Source of the DNA: Gracilaria domingensis
Lineage: Eukaryota > Rhodophyta > Florideophyceae > Gracilariales > Gracilariaceae
Assembly (NCBI GenBank): GCA_022539475.1
Contig: VCMS01000017.1
Location: 62,001 to 126,000, forward strand
Direction: 5' to 3'
DNA: 64,000 nucleotides
The position numbers and the translations under genes are program-made. This document shows, piece by piece, positions 1 through 9,172 of this stretch; positions within the stretch are counted from its first letter, which is position 1; each line of letters begins with the position of its first letter. Under the pieces are notes generated by a model. That model made no database searches. It worked only from the letters and a program-made list of their open reading frames with translations, and was not told where the DNA came from.

Positions 1-7
1 CATTGCA

Positions 8-316
8 TTACTCTTCAAAGCGGTCAAGAATACGTTTCGCAAGTTCAAGTCGGTTTCCAACAATGGAAATGCTGTGCTCCTCACAGAATGATTCGAGATC
101 CCTATGTCGCCTCCTAGACAGAGTCTCGACAGTATCGCCTTGCAGAAAGCTTTCAAAAGCATCACGAATGTGCAATAGTGTTCCTTCATGCGATTCGCCC
201 CGTTCATTCCTGCTTCGAGAATCACTAAGTGAAGTTGTGCGAAATTCGATTCCGATAACATGACATAAAACCCGTAAAGCATTGATAAAGTGTTGATTCT
301 GTTCTGAATTTGTCAT
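8..316 (-). CDS. Hypothetical protein with C-terminal SAP-like motif
   Basis: An ORF of 102 residues lies downstream of, and on the same strand as, the PiggyBac-like transposase. Residues about 70-100 fit a SAP motif: an acidic helix (DLESFCEEH), a short turn with a glycine, then a basic helix (RLELAKRIL). SAP motifs bind DNA in many chromatin and transposon proteins. The frame stays open upstream of the chosen ATG, so this may be the C-terminal part of a longer, broken protein and not a separate gene. Its link to the transposase is inferred from strand and proximity only. Confidence 0.4.
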   Translation of the reverse strand: MTNSEQNQHFINALRVLCHVIGIEFRTTSLSDSRSRNERGESHEGTLLHIRDAFESFLQGDTVETLSRRRHRDLESFCEEHSISIVGNRLELAKRILDRFEE

Positions 317-575
317 AGATCGTACACCAGTATACGAAAGAGAAGCTGCATGCTGAAGCGCACATCTGATCGCTGTATCACAAGAGGTGCTGGTAATACC
401 TGTGCTACACAGGACCCACTAGGAATGATCAGATGTCTGCGCATATGTCAGAAGATTCACGTGTGTCATTTCATGGGCCACGACTGCAGAAATAGCGCAC
501 TGATGGTCTTCTTTGGTTACCATATACCTCAACAATGTTTTTGGGGGAGAGAGCCATCTCATATACATCGTCTTT

Positions 576-2426
576 CTAAGACAGCCGATTCCTTGGCTTC
601 AAGGAGAAAAGAAAAGGAGTTCTGAATGGTATTTGGCTGTATTGCATGAGGACAGCCCTTCTGCGGTTCCCTAAATCACGGTAGCCAAGAGCAAATACCT
701 CTCTCCCAGTCTTTGATTCTCTTACTAGCAACCTCATCTCTCGCATTCCAGTACATGACAAGGTTCTCTTCCGCTTTCTCGAAGTACTTCCGCTACAGGA
801 AATTGGATGATTTCGAGAGCGTTTGCATGTGGCCATGAACCGGAGAGGAATCTGTCCGGAACTCATCCCTCCAATAATATCCTTTGTTGCATAAGCTCTG
901 TCAATTGCAATGATTGATCCTGCAATCATCTCAGCAGCAATTCGAGCATTGCTCGTGCGCATTGACATCATCAATAGCGCAGAACGAACTTCAGGAACGG
1001 TCTCACCTCGCATCGAGTTGTGTAGTGCGGCAGTTAATCCTGTCAAAGTTGAGGTTAGGGAAGTCGCATGCAGTCCCATTTCCTTCTTTCCATCCCCAGG
1101 CTTAAGGGGAAGTCTTTTGTGATAGCGTGAGGCAAAACGCAATTGATCGTCATCAAGTCCTAAAATAGTTGTCCCAGGACGAAGACATACTTCACTGGAA
1201 ATAGAAGCCACTGCCTGCTCTAAAACGTTTAGAGCAGCGGGGATATCTAAACGTAAATTTGTCCACTGCGAGCTACTGATTCCTTTCTTGCCTTCTCCAA
1301 CAGTACCCAGGCAAGACGTATACGAATGTCGCATTGCTTTAAACCTTCGAAAAGATATGCTGCGTCTGATTTCTTGCGTTTCATACCATTGTTCATGTTC
1401 GCTTTCCTGAAGAAGCTCAGACGGTGAACAGTCGTATACGTCGCACATCATCAAAGCCTGAAAGTAGTGCATAACGTCTTCTGAAGTGTACACTGATGGC
1501 TCCTCATCATTCTCAAATCTTCGAAAGTGACGATGTCCTAGGTTTGCTACATCGGCAAAAGAGTCCAAAACGTTCGAGTTGAAGAACACTTCAAACATTT
1601 GTTTTGCAGATGGTGGTTTTCGTAACAAAGACTCGGGGGTTGAGCCCAGACGATCACTCACCTTTCGAAGTATGTGAAATGATTCATCTATTAGTATATC
1701 AGTGGAAGCACCGTCTAGATCATCAACTTCTAGATCGAGATTATCAGAACAAACAGAAATCTCAACCCAAGCGTATGGTTGCTCACCATCGCCTTCATTT
1801 TCTGAGGAGTCGAACATGTCCTCATCGCTGTCAAGCATGAATTCAGAATCACTTGATCCGATTTCGTCTAAGGTAGTAATGTTTCCAGTACAATATTGTT
1901 CCGAATGTGTTTCCTTGTTCGTATTTGGGTTGGAGTTGGAGTTTTTATTGTCCCCAGTATGGCTCTTCTCTAGGTCTTTCTCATTTTGAAGTTTATGATT
2001 ACTTTCAATGTTCACTGGTTTCTGTTGAAACCGAAGTTTACTATGAGCGTAACTTGGAGGTTGGATTGCTTCTTCAGCTCTCCCCGGTCTAATCTCATCG
2101 GCTTCGTTGCATCCTGTGCAAATTCGAGGAGCACCATAGCCCTCGGGTTCCATTCCGGGTGCATACTTCTCCATTTCGGCATTGGTTGGAGCCCGACCAC
2201 AAATTGCATGCATTGGTCAACTGCAAAACAAACAAGAATGTCCGTGACATCCAGTAGGATCATGATGCCGGCAAGCCCCGTAAATTTTCTCCGCACATTT
2301 AGAAATTGTCGATTTCGTTTTACCAGAATGGCTACTCAACACTATTGAAGATGAAAGCTGTTGGGTCCTGTACATGAACATAACAAACATTAGCCACTGA
2401 CTCTTTGACTTCATATTGTATTTCAT
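576..2426 (-). pseudogene. PiggyBac-like (DDE_Tnp_1_7 type) transposase, broken
   Basis: The 545-residue reading frame (2213-576) has a PiggyBac-like layout. It has an acidic N-terminal region, then a block with FFNSNVLDSFADVANLGHRH and a Trp-containing EQWYETQEIRRSISFRRFK stretch. A candidate first catalytic Asp follows in ILGLDDDQL with a downstream LPLKPG, and a second Asp in IAIDRAYATKDI. Upstream in the same frame (2426-2217) is a Cys/His-rich zinc-binding stretch, separated by a single TGA at 2217-2219. The rest of the zinc cluster (MHAICGR) follows directly, so the TGA splits one domain. The frame ends at 576, but coding-like sequence continues in another frame to about 430. I read it as a decayed transposase. 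The family call rests on motif spacing only. Confidence 0.6.
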
Positions 2427-2759
2427 AGAACCAGCCTAGGACTAAAATTTTAGTCAGATAAGGTTTTCAGATTACGTGTTTGTTTACTCACTTTCCATTG
2501 GAAGGAGAACAAATTCAACGTCCAACGTCTATCAAAATTTCTTGGTCTTCTTTCCGTTTGGATGCACGCCTGTTTGCAGTAATTTGTTGCATAGATTTGT
2601 TGCTGTCAGCAAGTGACATATACTATTCTGCGCACTGAATCATATACATCATTCATAGGAACATTTGGTGGATTCTATGAAGCAGTTGATTCTTTCTTAA
2701 ATGAAAACATGCTTGACATGATTAATTATCTTCTGCGAGAAAAAGGAGTGCTCCCAAAC
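2427..2759. other. Intergenic, no gene seen
   Basis: AT-rich spacer upstream of the PiggyBac-like gene. It has no ORF of note and no terminal repeat that I could recognise. Confidence 0.5.
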
Positions 2760-2890
2760 ATGAAGGAGCTCTTCGGGACCATGGGCTCTTGAGCTCTTAC
2801 GGCCATGGAAGAGCTCTTCTGGCTATGGAAGAGCTATTCCAGGCTGTGGAAGAGCTCTTCCATGACGCGGAAGAGCTCTTCCAAGTACCT
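2760..2890. repeat. 21-bp tandem repeat with palindromic core
   Basis: About six head-to-tail copies of a roughly 21-bp unit. The core GGAAGAGCTCTTCC is a perfect 14-bp palindrome centred on GAGCTC. Copies differ at one to four positions, and one copy is expanded to about 24 bp. The array lies about 280 bp outside the left end of the hAT element. Confidence 0.85.
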
Positions 2891-3172
2891 ATTCCGGGAC
2901 AAACCCTACATGAAAGAGTTCTCTTCCATGTGTCTGACAAGGGTTAACAGTTTGGGATCTCAGATTTTGATTCCAACAGGCTGTTGGCAACAGCTGCTTG
3001 TCACCCATTTCGGCGCCGCACCTCACGATTGGCGCCTCGCGCACCGTACGGCGCCGAATGTTCCGGAGTGCGTTTGTTCGGTTGTGAGCTCGCTCGCCGA
3101 GCGCCTTCGCCCCGTTCCCGTTTTCGCCCCGCCGCCCACGCAACTCATGGGTCATGCTGTAACCGTTTCTTG

Positions 3173-5801
3173 CACCCTCGTAACTATGACTGACTAACTA
3201 CCTCCATAAAACCAGCAACACTAACTAACTAACTTATGGATAAAGCTCAATATAGTCATTTTTAGTCATATTACGTGTACATCAAGAACACTTGTTCCAC
3301 GTGCAGTACGAAGCTCCCAAATATAGGTACTCTCAAGAGGCATGATGAGTTCTGAACGGAAAGCGCGATCAAGCTGGGTTGTCCGTGTCTTCTTGCTCGT
3401 TGGTCGCAAAGATGGTCAACTTTTCACAGCCAACATCAGCTGGAGCGCCACTTTCTGCAGCTGCCATCATTGAAAAGCAAGCTCAGCAACAACTAAAGCA
3501 AAGAGGACCAGGAAAAGGTCATGGATCCAGCACCAAATATTCGGTATGGAGCGCATTGTGCGCCACAGTTATCACAGATTCACAACGTCCTGCGTTTCAG
3601 TGTCAAATTTGTGGAGTCATCCGCCGAATTAACAAATCTTACTCCAACAGTGATATCTTGCTGCACTACAAAACGCATCACCAATCTGTCTACAACAAAG
3701 TGCAACGAGCCATACAGACTAACAAATCAGAATTTTCTATCAAACAACTTCTGCAAAGAGCCAAAGAGAAAAACGCGAATATCGCTAACTCATCTACATT
3801 TTCGTCATTTACTCTCCGCTCTCCCGAGGTTCTGCAAGTTAAGAATGTACCACCGAAGACAGTTCAGAGTGTTGCGCTGGTTTTATTTGCTTGCGCCACT
3901 GAAGTTTCTCTTTCTACTCTCGGTAGTCCAGTGCTACAAGGACTAGTTGATCTAATGGGCGGTCGTCTTCAATTTTCTAGCAAACAATTGGTGGATCGAA
4001 CTTTATTAACTACGTACAGAGCGATATGTTCTATTTTGCGAGTTAGAGTTGAGAAAGCAAAGACAGGGTCTTTGACTTTCGATGGATGGAGCGCTGCGCT
4101 TGGAGCTCCGATCATGGGTGTTACGTGGCATTATGTTGACGAATCGTGAAAGCTCTGCTCTTTGCCAGTCACGACGTTGAATATGAGAAATCTACCGAAG
4201 AATGCGCAAGAGCTTTGCAATGTTCTGACTGAAATCGTCTCAACCAACTTAGTTGTAGGCTCTGATGATATTCGTATCTCTACTGTGACAACGGACAATG
4301 AGGCTGCAACTGCGAAAGCAGTTGATATGTTTACAAATAACATGGGAGGTGTAAGGTGTACTGTCCATACACTAGCGTTAGTAGTAAATGATGTATTCTT
4401 GAAAAACACTCCGTGGCAATGCTATATGGAACATGTGAACAAAGTAACGTCATATTTTAATTATCACCCTAAGGCCCGCATGGCTCTATGCCAGAAACAG
4501 ATGGATGACTCTATAACGGCAGATCGCATTCAGCACCTGAGGCATGATATGAGTACAAGGTGGCATTCCAAACTGGCTGCCATGTCCACGTATATGGCAC
4601 GGTTGAAAAACATAGGGGAGGTTGCCGAAGAGCTATCTATTTTTTCTACAGACTTACCACACCTTTCTATTGAGAACAGCAATATTTTGGTGGAGATCAT
4701 TGCTGTACTCGGAGAGGTTCGGAGAGTCGCACGTCAATTGGAGGCTGATCAGAATGTTAGAATGTCTCGCGTACCTCGTGTAATACACGAGCTGTATGAA
4801 ACATTGCAGATTATGTCAGGGTCTTTGCAACCAAGCCCTCGACTGTTTCACGATAATGCAGACAGTTCACAGTTGAATTTATTTCTAGATCTAGAAACCA
4901 CAGCTCGCGCTCCTATTGTGAGCACTGCCGGCTACGATCTCGCAAGAGACAGAGCGCGAGATATTCGTCTCATTAAGCCAGCCGCAAAACAACTTTGTCA
5001 TAGACTTTGTGTCTCTCTTGTTGCTCGATTGGGAACTTTATGGGAACCCGTGCCGTCTGCTGCTTTTTTTTGGGGCACTGAGCAGAATGAGCAGTCCTCT
5101 GCTACAGGTTTACAGGGAAGTGAGCTTTTGAAGTATCGTCGGGTTCTGCTTTTTCATTTAGCCGCTTTGGTCGATGTCAATGAAGGTGAGTTTGAATTTT
5201 TGGGAGATGAGGGGAATACTCGAGAGGCTTACTTTTCTTTACTGTATGAAGCGCTTGCTCGCGAAGTGGTGTCTCTGGACAGTTCTTTAACGCTTTCTAC
5301 AAGCTCCTTGGAGACTCTGTTTGGGCTTATTCCCAAGGATGTGCAACAAGCCCTGAAAAATAAAGGACAGAAAGAACCAAACGAGGCTCTTATGTATTGG
5401 AAGCGAGCTAATGCGTCACTCGGTCTTGTTAGTCCTGTGCCTTTTAACACGGTTGTGCGCGCATTTCTGGGATCCCAAGCTTCCTCGGCTGCTGCGGAGC
5501 GATTATTCAGCAGCTTAGGTCGTGCGGAAGGCACGCAGTGCCAATCGTTGCTTTCGGGAACCATGGAGATGTGTCAAGTTATCAGGGAATATGTTTGAAC
5601 TGAACTACGTGGACGAGGCATTCAGCATGGTTTATTGCACTCAACGGGAGAGTCCTTTAAACGGATTGCGCTCAAAATCGCCTCAAAGGTATGGGAGGAG
5701 CATACGCAATGAGCATGACTAATGATGACTAACTTGGACAAAAAGGGGGTGACTATCATCTATTGAGGATGACTTATTAGTTAGTCATGTATACGGGCTT
5801 G
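3173..5801 (+). mobile_element. Complete hAT DNA transposon (2,629 bp)
   Basis: The ends are imperfect terminal inverted repeats. The left end reads CACCCTCGTAACTATGACT; the right end, read inward, is CAAGCCCGTATACATGACT. Both run into subterminal ACTAACTA motifs. The element is flanked by an identical 8-bp target duplication, GTTTCTTG, at 3165-3172 and 5802-5809, the size typical of hAT insertions. It holds one transposase gene on the plus strand. The intact duplication suggests a fairly recent insertion. Confidence 0.92.
3379..5598 (+). pseudogene. hAT-family transposase with one in-frame stop
   Basis: Two ORFs in the same frame (3379-4149 and 4162-5598) form one transposase of about 740 codons, split by a single TGA at 4147-4149. 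The N-terminal half has a BED-type zinc finger (CQICGVIRR followed by LHYKTHH) and the hAT hallmark LTFDGWSA. The C-terminal half has TTDNEAA and the hAT dimerisation motif SSAAAERLFSSLG. Family alignments usually have Trp where the TGA sits, so TGG to TGA is the simplest explanation. An alternative ATG lies 33 bases downstream at 3412. The element is otherwise intact, so it may have died recently, or the stop may be read through. Confidence 0.88.
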
Positions 5802-5809
5802 GTTTCTTG

Positions 5810-6381
5810 CCTGCGGCAGCGACGCGTGCCTGCGCTGCCCCATCTGCGTGAGTCATGTAATGGAACTCATCGCCAAGAGTTACTTCTGTTCGCAGGACTG
5901 TTTCTGCCCCTCAAGGCCCGTCGACAGGCAAATTCGCAACAGCTCTACCCTGGCTCGTGGCACGGATCCCTCCGCAAGGCCCCGTCGCCTCCTTTTTGGA
6001 GCTCACCACTACACTGCTCACCTCCGCGACGAAGAGCTGTCGATGCTAAGCAGATAGTTCAATTTACGCATCAAATCCTATATCGAAAGTCAAGACTCAA
6101 TTGGCATCCTCGTATGACACTCTGCTCCACCGCTCCCTTTCTGTTCGCACTCGGTTGCTTTTCTCTGCACTGCGTGGTGTGGCGAAGCTGTTTCGCAACA
6201 CGTCTCTCAATTGTGGGATTTATCCATCACACGTTTGATGGTTTCTTCAATCGACGAGGTGACAATTGCTTGAATAGTATATCGACTCTGCTGGACCACC
6301 TCCTTTACCAACGAATCCATATCTCTGCCTCCCACGCTAACGGTTGTTTTTCACGACGGGACTGGACGTCGTATAATTCTG
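5810..6381. other. Spacer with coding-like tail of the DUF6818-type gene
   Basis: On the minus strand, about 6340-6207 stays open in a second frame and gives a helix-forming acidic/basic stretch (DSLVKEVVQQS, then SSIEETIKRVMDKSHN) before a stop at 6207-6209. It probably was, or is, the C-terminus of the 6382-7212 gene, reached by an intron or a frameshift. The plus-strand ORF across this stretch has arbitrary composition and is not accepted. Confidence 0.35.
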
Positions 6382-7212
6382 TCATACCTTTGCCAGGTCT
6401 TTCATTGTGTCTTGGAGCTCGAGCTCACGTCGCTTCGAGGGGGAAATGTAAGGTGGTCTGTTCAGTGGTCGCTTTCTCGTACTCACAATAACATTATGCT
6501 CACGATTGTCGTCAACGTTTTGTTCCTCCGAAGCTCCTTCAACAGCCTCATTCTCTACGACGGAGAGTCCGATGTGTTCCTCGAGATTAGAGTTGTATGT
6601 TTGACGAACCATTTTCGAAAGGATTTCTTTCTGCATGTTTTTCGCACGTCGAACGTAATCAGGACCCGTTCGATTCTGGTAGTACTGAAGTTTATCATAC
6701 TTCTTTTTGAGTGCCTCTGATTGTCTTCTTGGTCTTTCATTCTGGTATGCGTATCTATTGTAATCGCGGTGGATCAATGCCCATCCGTTCATGCCCTTTG
6801 GTTCATGTTCTTCGATGATATCTAACAGAACATTTACGTCCCCTACTGTGTAGTTCATGGCGTTGGCTGTTCTTCCCTTTTTCTTCTTACTGTTCGTAGC
6901 TGTTTCTATATTGTCTTTTTCTTCGTCATGTTGGACTACAGGCGTAGATTGACTTGGTGTTCGTGGAGCTAAAGGCCTTTGGTGATCCTTGTTTGGGGCT
7001 TTAGCATTCTTTGCCTTTAGTGCGTTTGGTTCCTGCGTTACATTGAGATCACTAGAATTGTCACCCTCTTCTTCTGCCAATAGGTACGCTTCTTCGTCTC
7101 CAATGTGAACCAAATTTTCTACTCGTAGCACTTGTCCTGTCATTTTGTCGAAAAAGAATCTGTTTTCTTTCAGTTCGTAGTTTAGCGCGCGATTTCGGTT
7201 GAAACTGAACAT
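6382..7212 (-). CDS. Myb/SANT-like DNA-binding protein (DUF6818-type)
   Basis: A 276-residue ORF. Residues about 115-190 form a SANT-like helical domain: YTVGDVNVLLDIIEE, then GMNGWALIHRDYN, then a basic ALKKKYDKL helix and a TGPDYVRRAKNMQKEI helix. This pattern matches the DUF6818 family found in algae and oomycetes, often near transposons. A Lys-rich stretch (SKKKKGR) just before it could be a nuclear signal. The stop overlaps a possible donor (AAAG|GTATGA) and coding-like sequence continues to about 6207, so the true C-terminus may be longer. It lies between a hAT element and a DIRS remnant, so it may belong to a mobile element. Confidence 0.55.
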   Translation of the reverse strand: MFSFNRNRALNYELKENRFFFDKMTGQVLRVENLVHIGDEEAYLLAEEEGDNSSDLNVTQEPNALKAKNAKAPNKDHQRPLAPRTPSQSTPVVQHDEEKDNIETATNSKKKKGRTANAMNYTVGDVNVLLDIIEEHEPKGMNGWALIHRDYNRYAYQNERPRRQSEALKKKYDKLQYYQNRTGPDYVRRAKNMQKEILSKMVRQTYNSNLEEHIGLSVVENEAVEGASEEQNVDDNREHNVIVSTRKRPLNRPPYISPSKRRELELQDTMKDLAKV

Positions 7213-7240
7213 CTGACGAAACCGAAACGGCCGTTGCAGC

Positions 7241-7540
7241 CTAGCGCGCGGGAGGCCACTCGAAGACTACTCGCTTGTTATGCATACCTGCAAAAAGACA
7301 GCCAGGGGTTACAACGTGAATTGTGTAACCAGTTTGGCTGTGTCCTGCCAGCGCGGCAGTTACTGCCTTTGTAGCATTTAGGAAACTAGGAATTTTTGGC
7401 TGCACCCAGTATATGATATAGAGATATGGCAGAGATATGCTGTGGAAGCGACGCTGTGCCGATACGGCCCTCACGAGAGAGATACCCTATGTATGCCAAA
7501 ACGTCACCCTCATTCGCTGGCATTGGGCAGCGGTGGTCTT
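7241..7540 (-). pseudogene. Tyrosine recombinase N-terminal fragment (DIRS-like), downstream half
   Basis: Two overlapping minus-strand frames together read as the SAM-like core-binding domain of a tyrosine recombinase (DVLAYIGYLSREGRIGTAS, then HISAISLYHIL). The frame then shifts near 7395 to TKAVTAALAGHSQT. Removing the copia insertion and one copy of its 5-bp duplication joins this fragment in frame to the open sequence at 14,557 and above. The catalytic Arg, His-x-x-Arg and Tyr boxes are not found before the sequence changes near 7240, so the enzyme is truncated as well as split. Confidence 0.7.
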
Positions 7541-7853
7541 TGTCGTACAAACGCGAATGCTTGTAAAAGCTGACTTTGTACAATCAAAGTAGTTTGGAGC
7601 AAAGAGGTTTTAGGGAGCACGTCTCTTCGTGCTCCGGTGAAGTTTCTTTTATTGAACTTCAAACTAAAACTCTCTACCCCCGCTTCCTCGCAGCTGTGCT
7701 GCGAGGGGCTAATGGCTTAAGAACGACGACAGGAGGTCGCTTGCGCCTTGAGGTGCAGGCGAGCTCACCGGAGCTACTTTGTCAATCAGTTTCTTCAGCG
7801 AGATCGTAGCACAGAGCGACAGGCTGTCGCATGTGCTTCAGTCCGAATTGACA
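7541..7853 (-). repeat. 3' LTR of the copia element
   Basis: 313 bp, almost identical to 14244-14556, with TG...CA termini (TGTC...GACA). Left-flank duplication GTCTT is at 7536-7540. ORFs inside it occur identically in both LTRs and are not genes. Confidence 0.95.
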
Positions 7854-7862
7854 CTCCCTCCT
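7854..7862 (-). promoter_or_regulatory. Polypurine tract of the copia element
   Basis: Directly inside the 3' LTR the minus strand reads AGGAGGGAG, an uninterrupted purine run at the position where plus-strand DNA synthesis of LTR elements is primed. Confidence 0.7.
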
Positions 7863-7991
7863 ACGACGGTACTGTCGTTGTTCTATGAGAAATAAGTTAG
7901 ACAAATAAACAAGCGGGTGCCATGGAAAAGGCTGACGTTCCTTCGTGATAGTTTCAATCTCATCGCAACAGGAGCGGGTGCTTAAAGATCG

Positions 7992-8002
7992 CATATATAT
8001 AG
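7992..8002 (+). promoter_or_regulatory. Candidate TATA box for the antisense ORF
   Basis: CATATATATAG lies about 95 bp upstream of the ATG at 8096, oriented towards the antisense ORF of the copia element. The assignment rests on position and sequence only. Confidence 0.4.
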
Positions 8003-8095
8003 AGCAATCAAAAGAACCGAGAGATGGTTGCCATCGGCGTCATAAGTGCTGTGTTCGGTAGTGGTACTGGCTAGACTTCAGAAAGAAGTGACGCC

Positions 8096-9172
8096 ATGTT
8101 CCATAACTTTAACAGCAGCATGGGGTTAAAAAGCTCCAAGACAACGCAGCCATTGAGCGAGCAGAAGAAAGCCAGTGATAAGAGTAATACCGCGCTGCGT
8201 GATACTGCCACGCTGATCCTGAAAGACAGCAGTAGTAAGGGGACCAAAACGAAGACACAAAAAACGAGGCCAGTGCAAAGGGGGGTAAATAGTGAGAAGA
8301 GAAGATGGGCAATAGAGAAATTAATGGCATACTACCCGGAGCGATTGGAAAGAGGGTGCCGTGAACTTCAGTTCGGGGCCATGTGTAGCAACCAAAATGG
8401 AATTGAATCTAGATTCCGAATTGATATTGAGTCCTAGCAGACTTCGGGTTGGAGATATGTGTCATTTGAGGTGAATGCCGAAACGGAAACGGCAAAACGG
8501 TTACCCCTCCCGCCTGCACCCGTCCCTAGAATACACAAAGGAAATCGAAGAAAAGCGAGTGTGGTCATTCGAAACTCGCTCAAACGATGGTGCACATTGC
8601 ATCCGGGGTTTTCGGTTTCAAAAGTTGGTCCAGGCGTACGAGGTGAGAGTAAGACAGCGCGTACGTTCCACAAGCAGAGTGCGATTATGGTAATTCCGGA
8701 AAAGAAAGGAGGATGCTTGCAGTTCTCGGTGGCAAATGCAGTGGCCAGAGTTGCGAATCTCGAAATTGCAGATGGGTGGAAGGCGATGGTTCAAGCGGAA
8801 CGGTTGAATTTTAAATCCATTGGTAGCACCCAGTGCTCACTCCATAGAGTGTCGCCGAGGCTGAACTTGAGAAAAGTAAGAGACCCAGAATTCAGGAAGG
8901 ACAAATTCCAATGGCTCGGAACACGAAAGAAGGGTGTCTTTTTGGTCCGTTTGAGGGCCGGCAACCAAGTGGATCACTGTGTGCTTATAGATGCCGGTGA
9001 GCGAGAAGTATTGGATAATGAAGAAAAACAGGCTCTCGAGTTATCAGCGGAGGCTATTAAGGCCTGTGTGGGGATGGTGTCGAGAGGTTGTATGTTGCTG
9101 AGGTACGGGAATTGTACAGGCAAGAGTAGCATAAAAACTTTCACCCTCGTACAATCCACTGCTCGGGTGTAA
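8096..9172 (+). pseudogene. Antisense accessory ORF of the copia element; possible papain-fold cysteine peptidase
   Basis: It is encoded opposite to gag-pol, between RNase H and the 3' LTR. Two plus-strand ORFs share a frame and are separated by one TAG at 8435-8437. The first (8096-8434) is Lys/Thr/Ser-rich. The second has GGCLQFSVANAV, with Cys near 8714, and VDHCVLIDAG, with His near 8975, followed by VLDNEE. This Cys ... His ... Asp/Asn order and the small residues around Cys resemble papain-fold peptidases or related hydrolases. The last 32 bases overlap the end of RNase H tail-to-tail. The peptidase call is an inference from motifs. Only GTG, not ATG, is available just after the stop, so the 8096 start is preferred. 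Confidence 0.5.

Noticed and set aside
2760-2890. CRISPR-like array
   Set aside because: The repeat units are contiguous with no unique spacers, and the genome is eukaryotic.
3173-5801. Idea that the two hAT elements are the same family
   Set aside because: Their ends resemble each other (CGTA...TGACT) but first bases and subterminal repeats differ, and only a short C-terminal fragment can be compared; kept as related, not identical.
5787-6491. 234-residue plus-strand ORF
   Set aside because: It spans the hAT right end and its flank, has arbitrary composition, and runs opposite better-supported coding sequence on the minus strand.
7576-7809. 77-residue ORF, nearly identical to one at 14,279-14,512
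   Set aside because: Both lie inside the copia LTRs; the identity is due to the LTR repeat.
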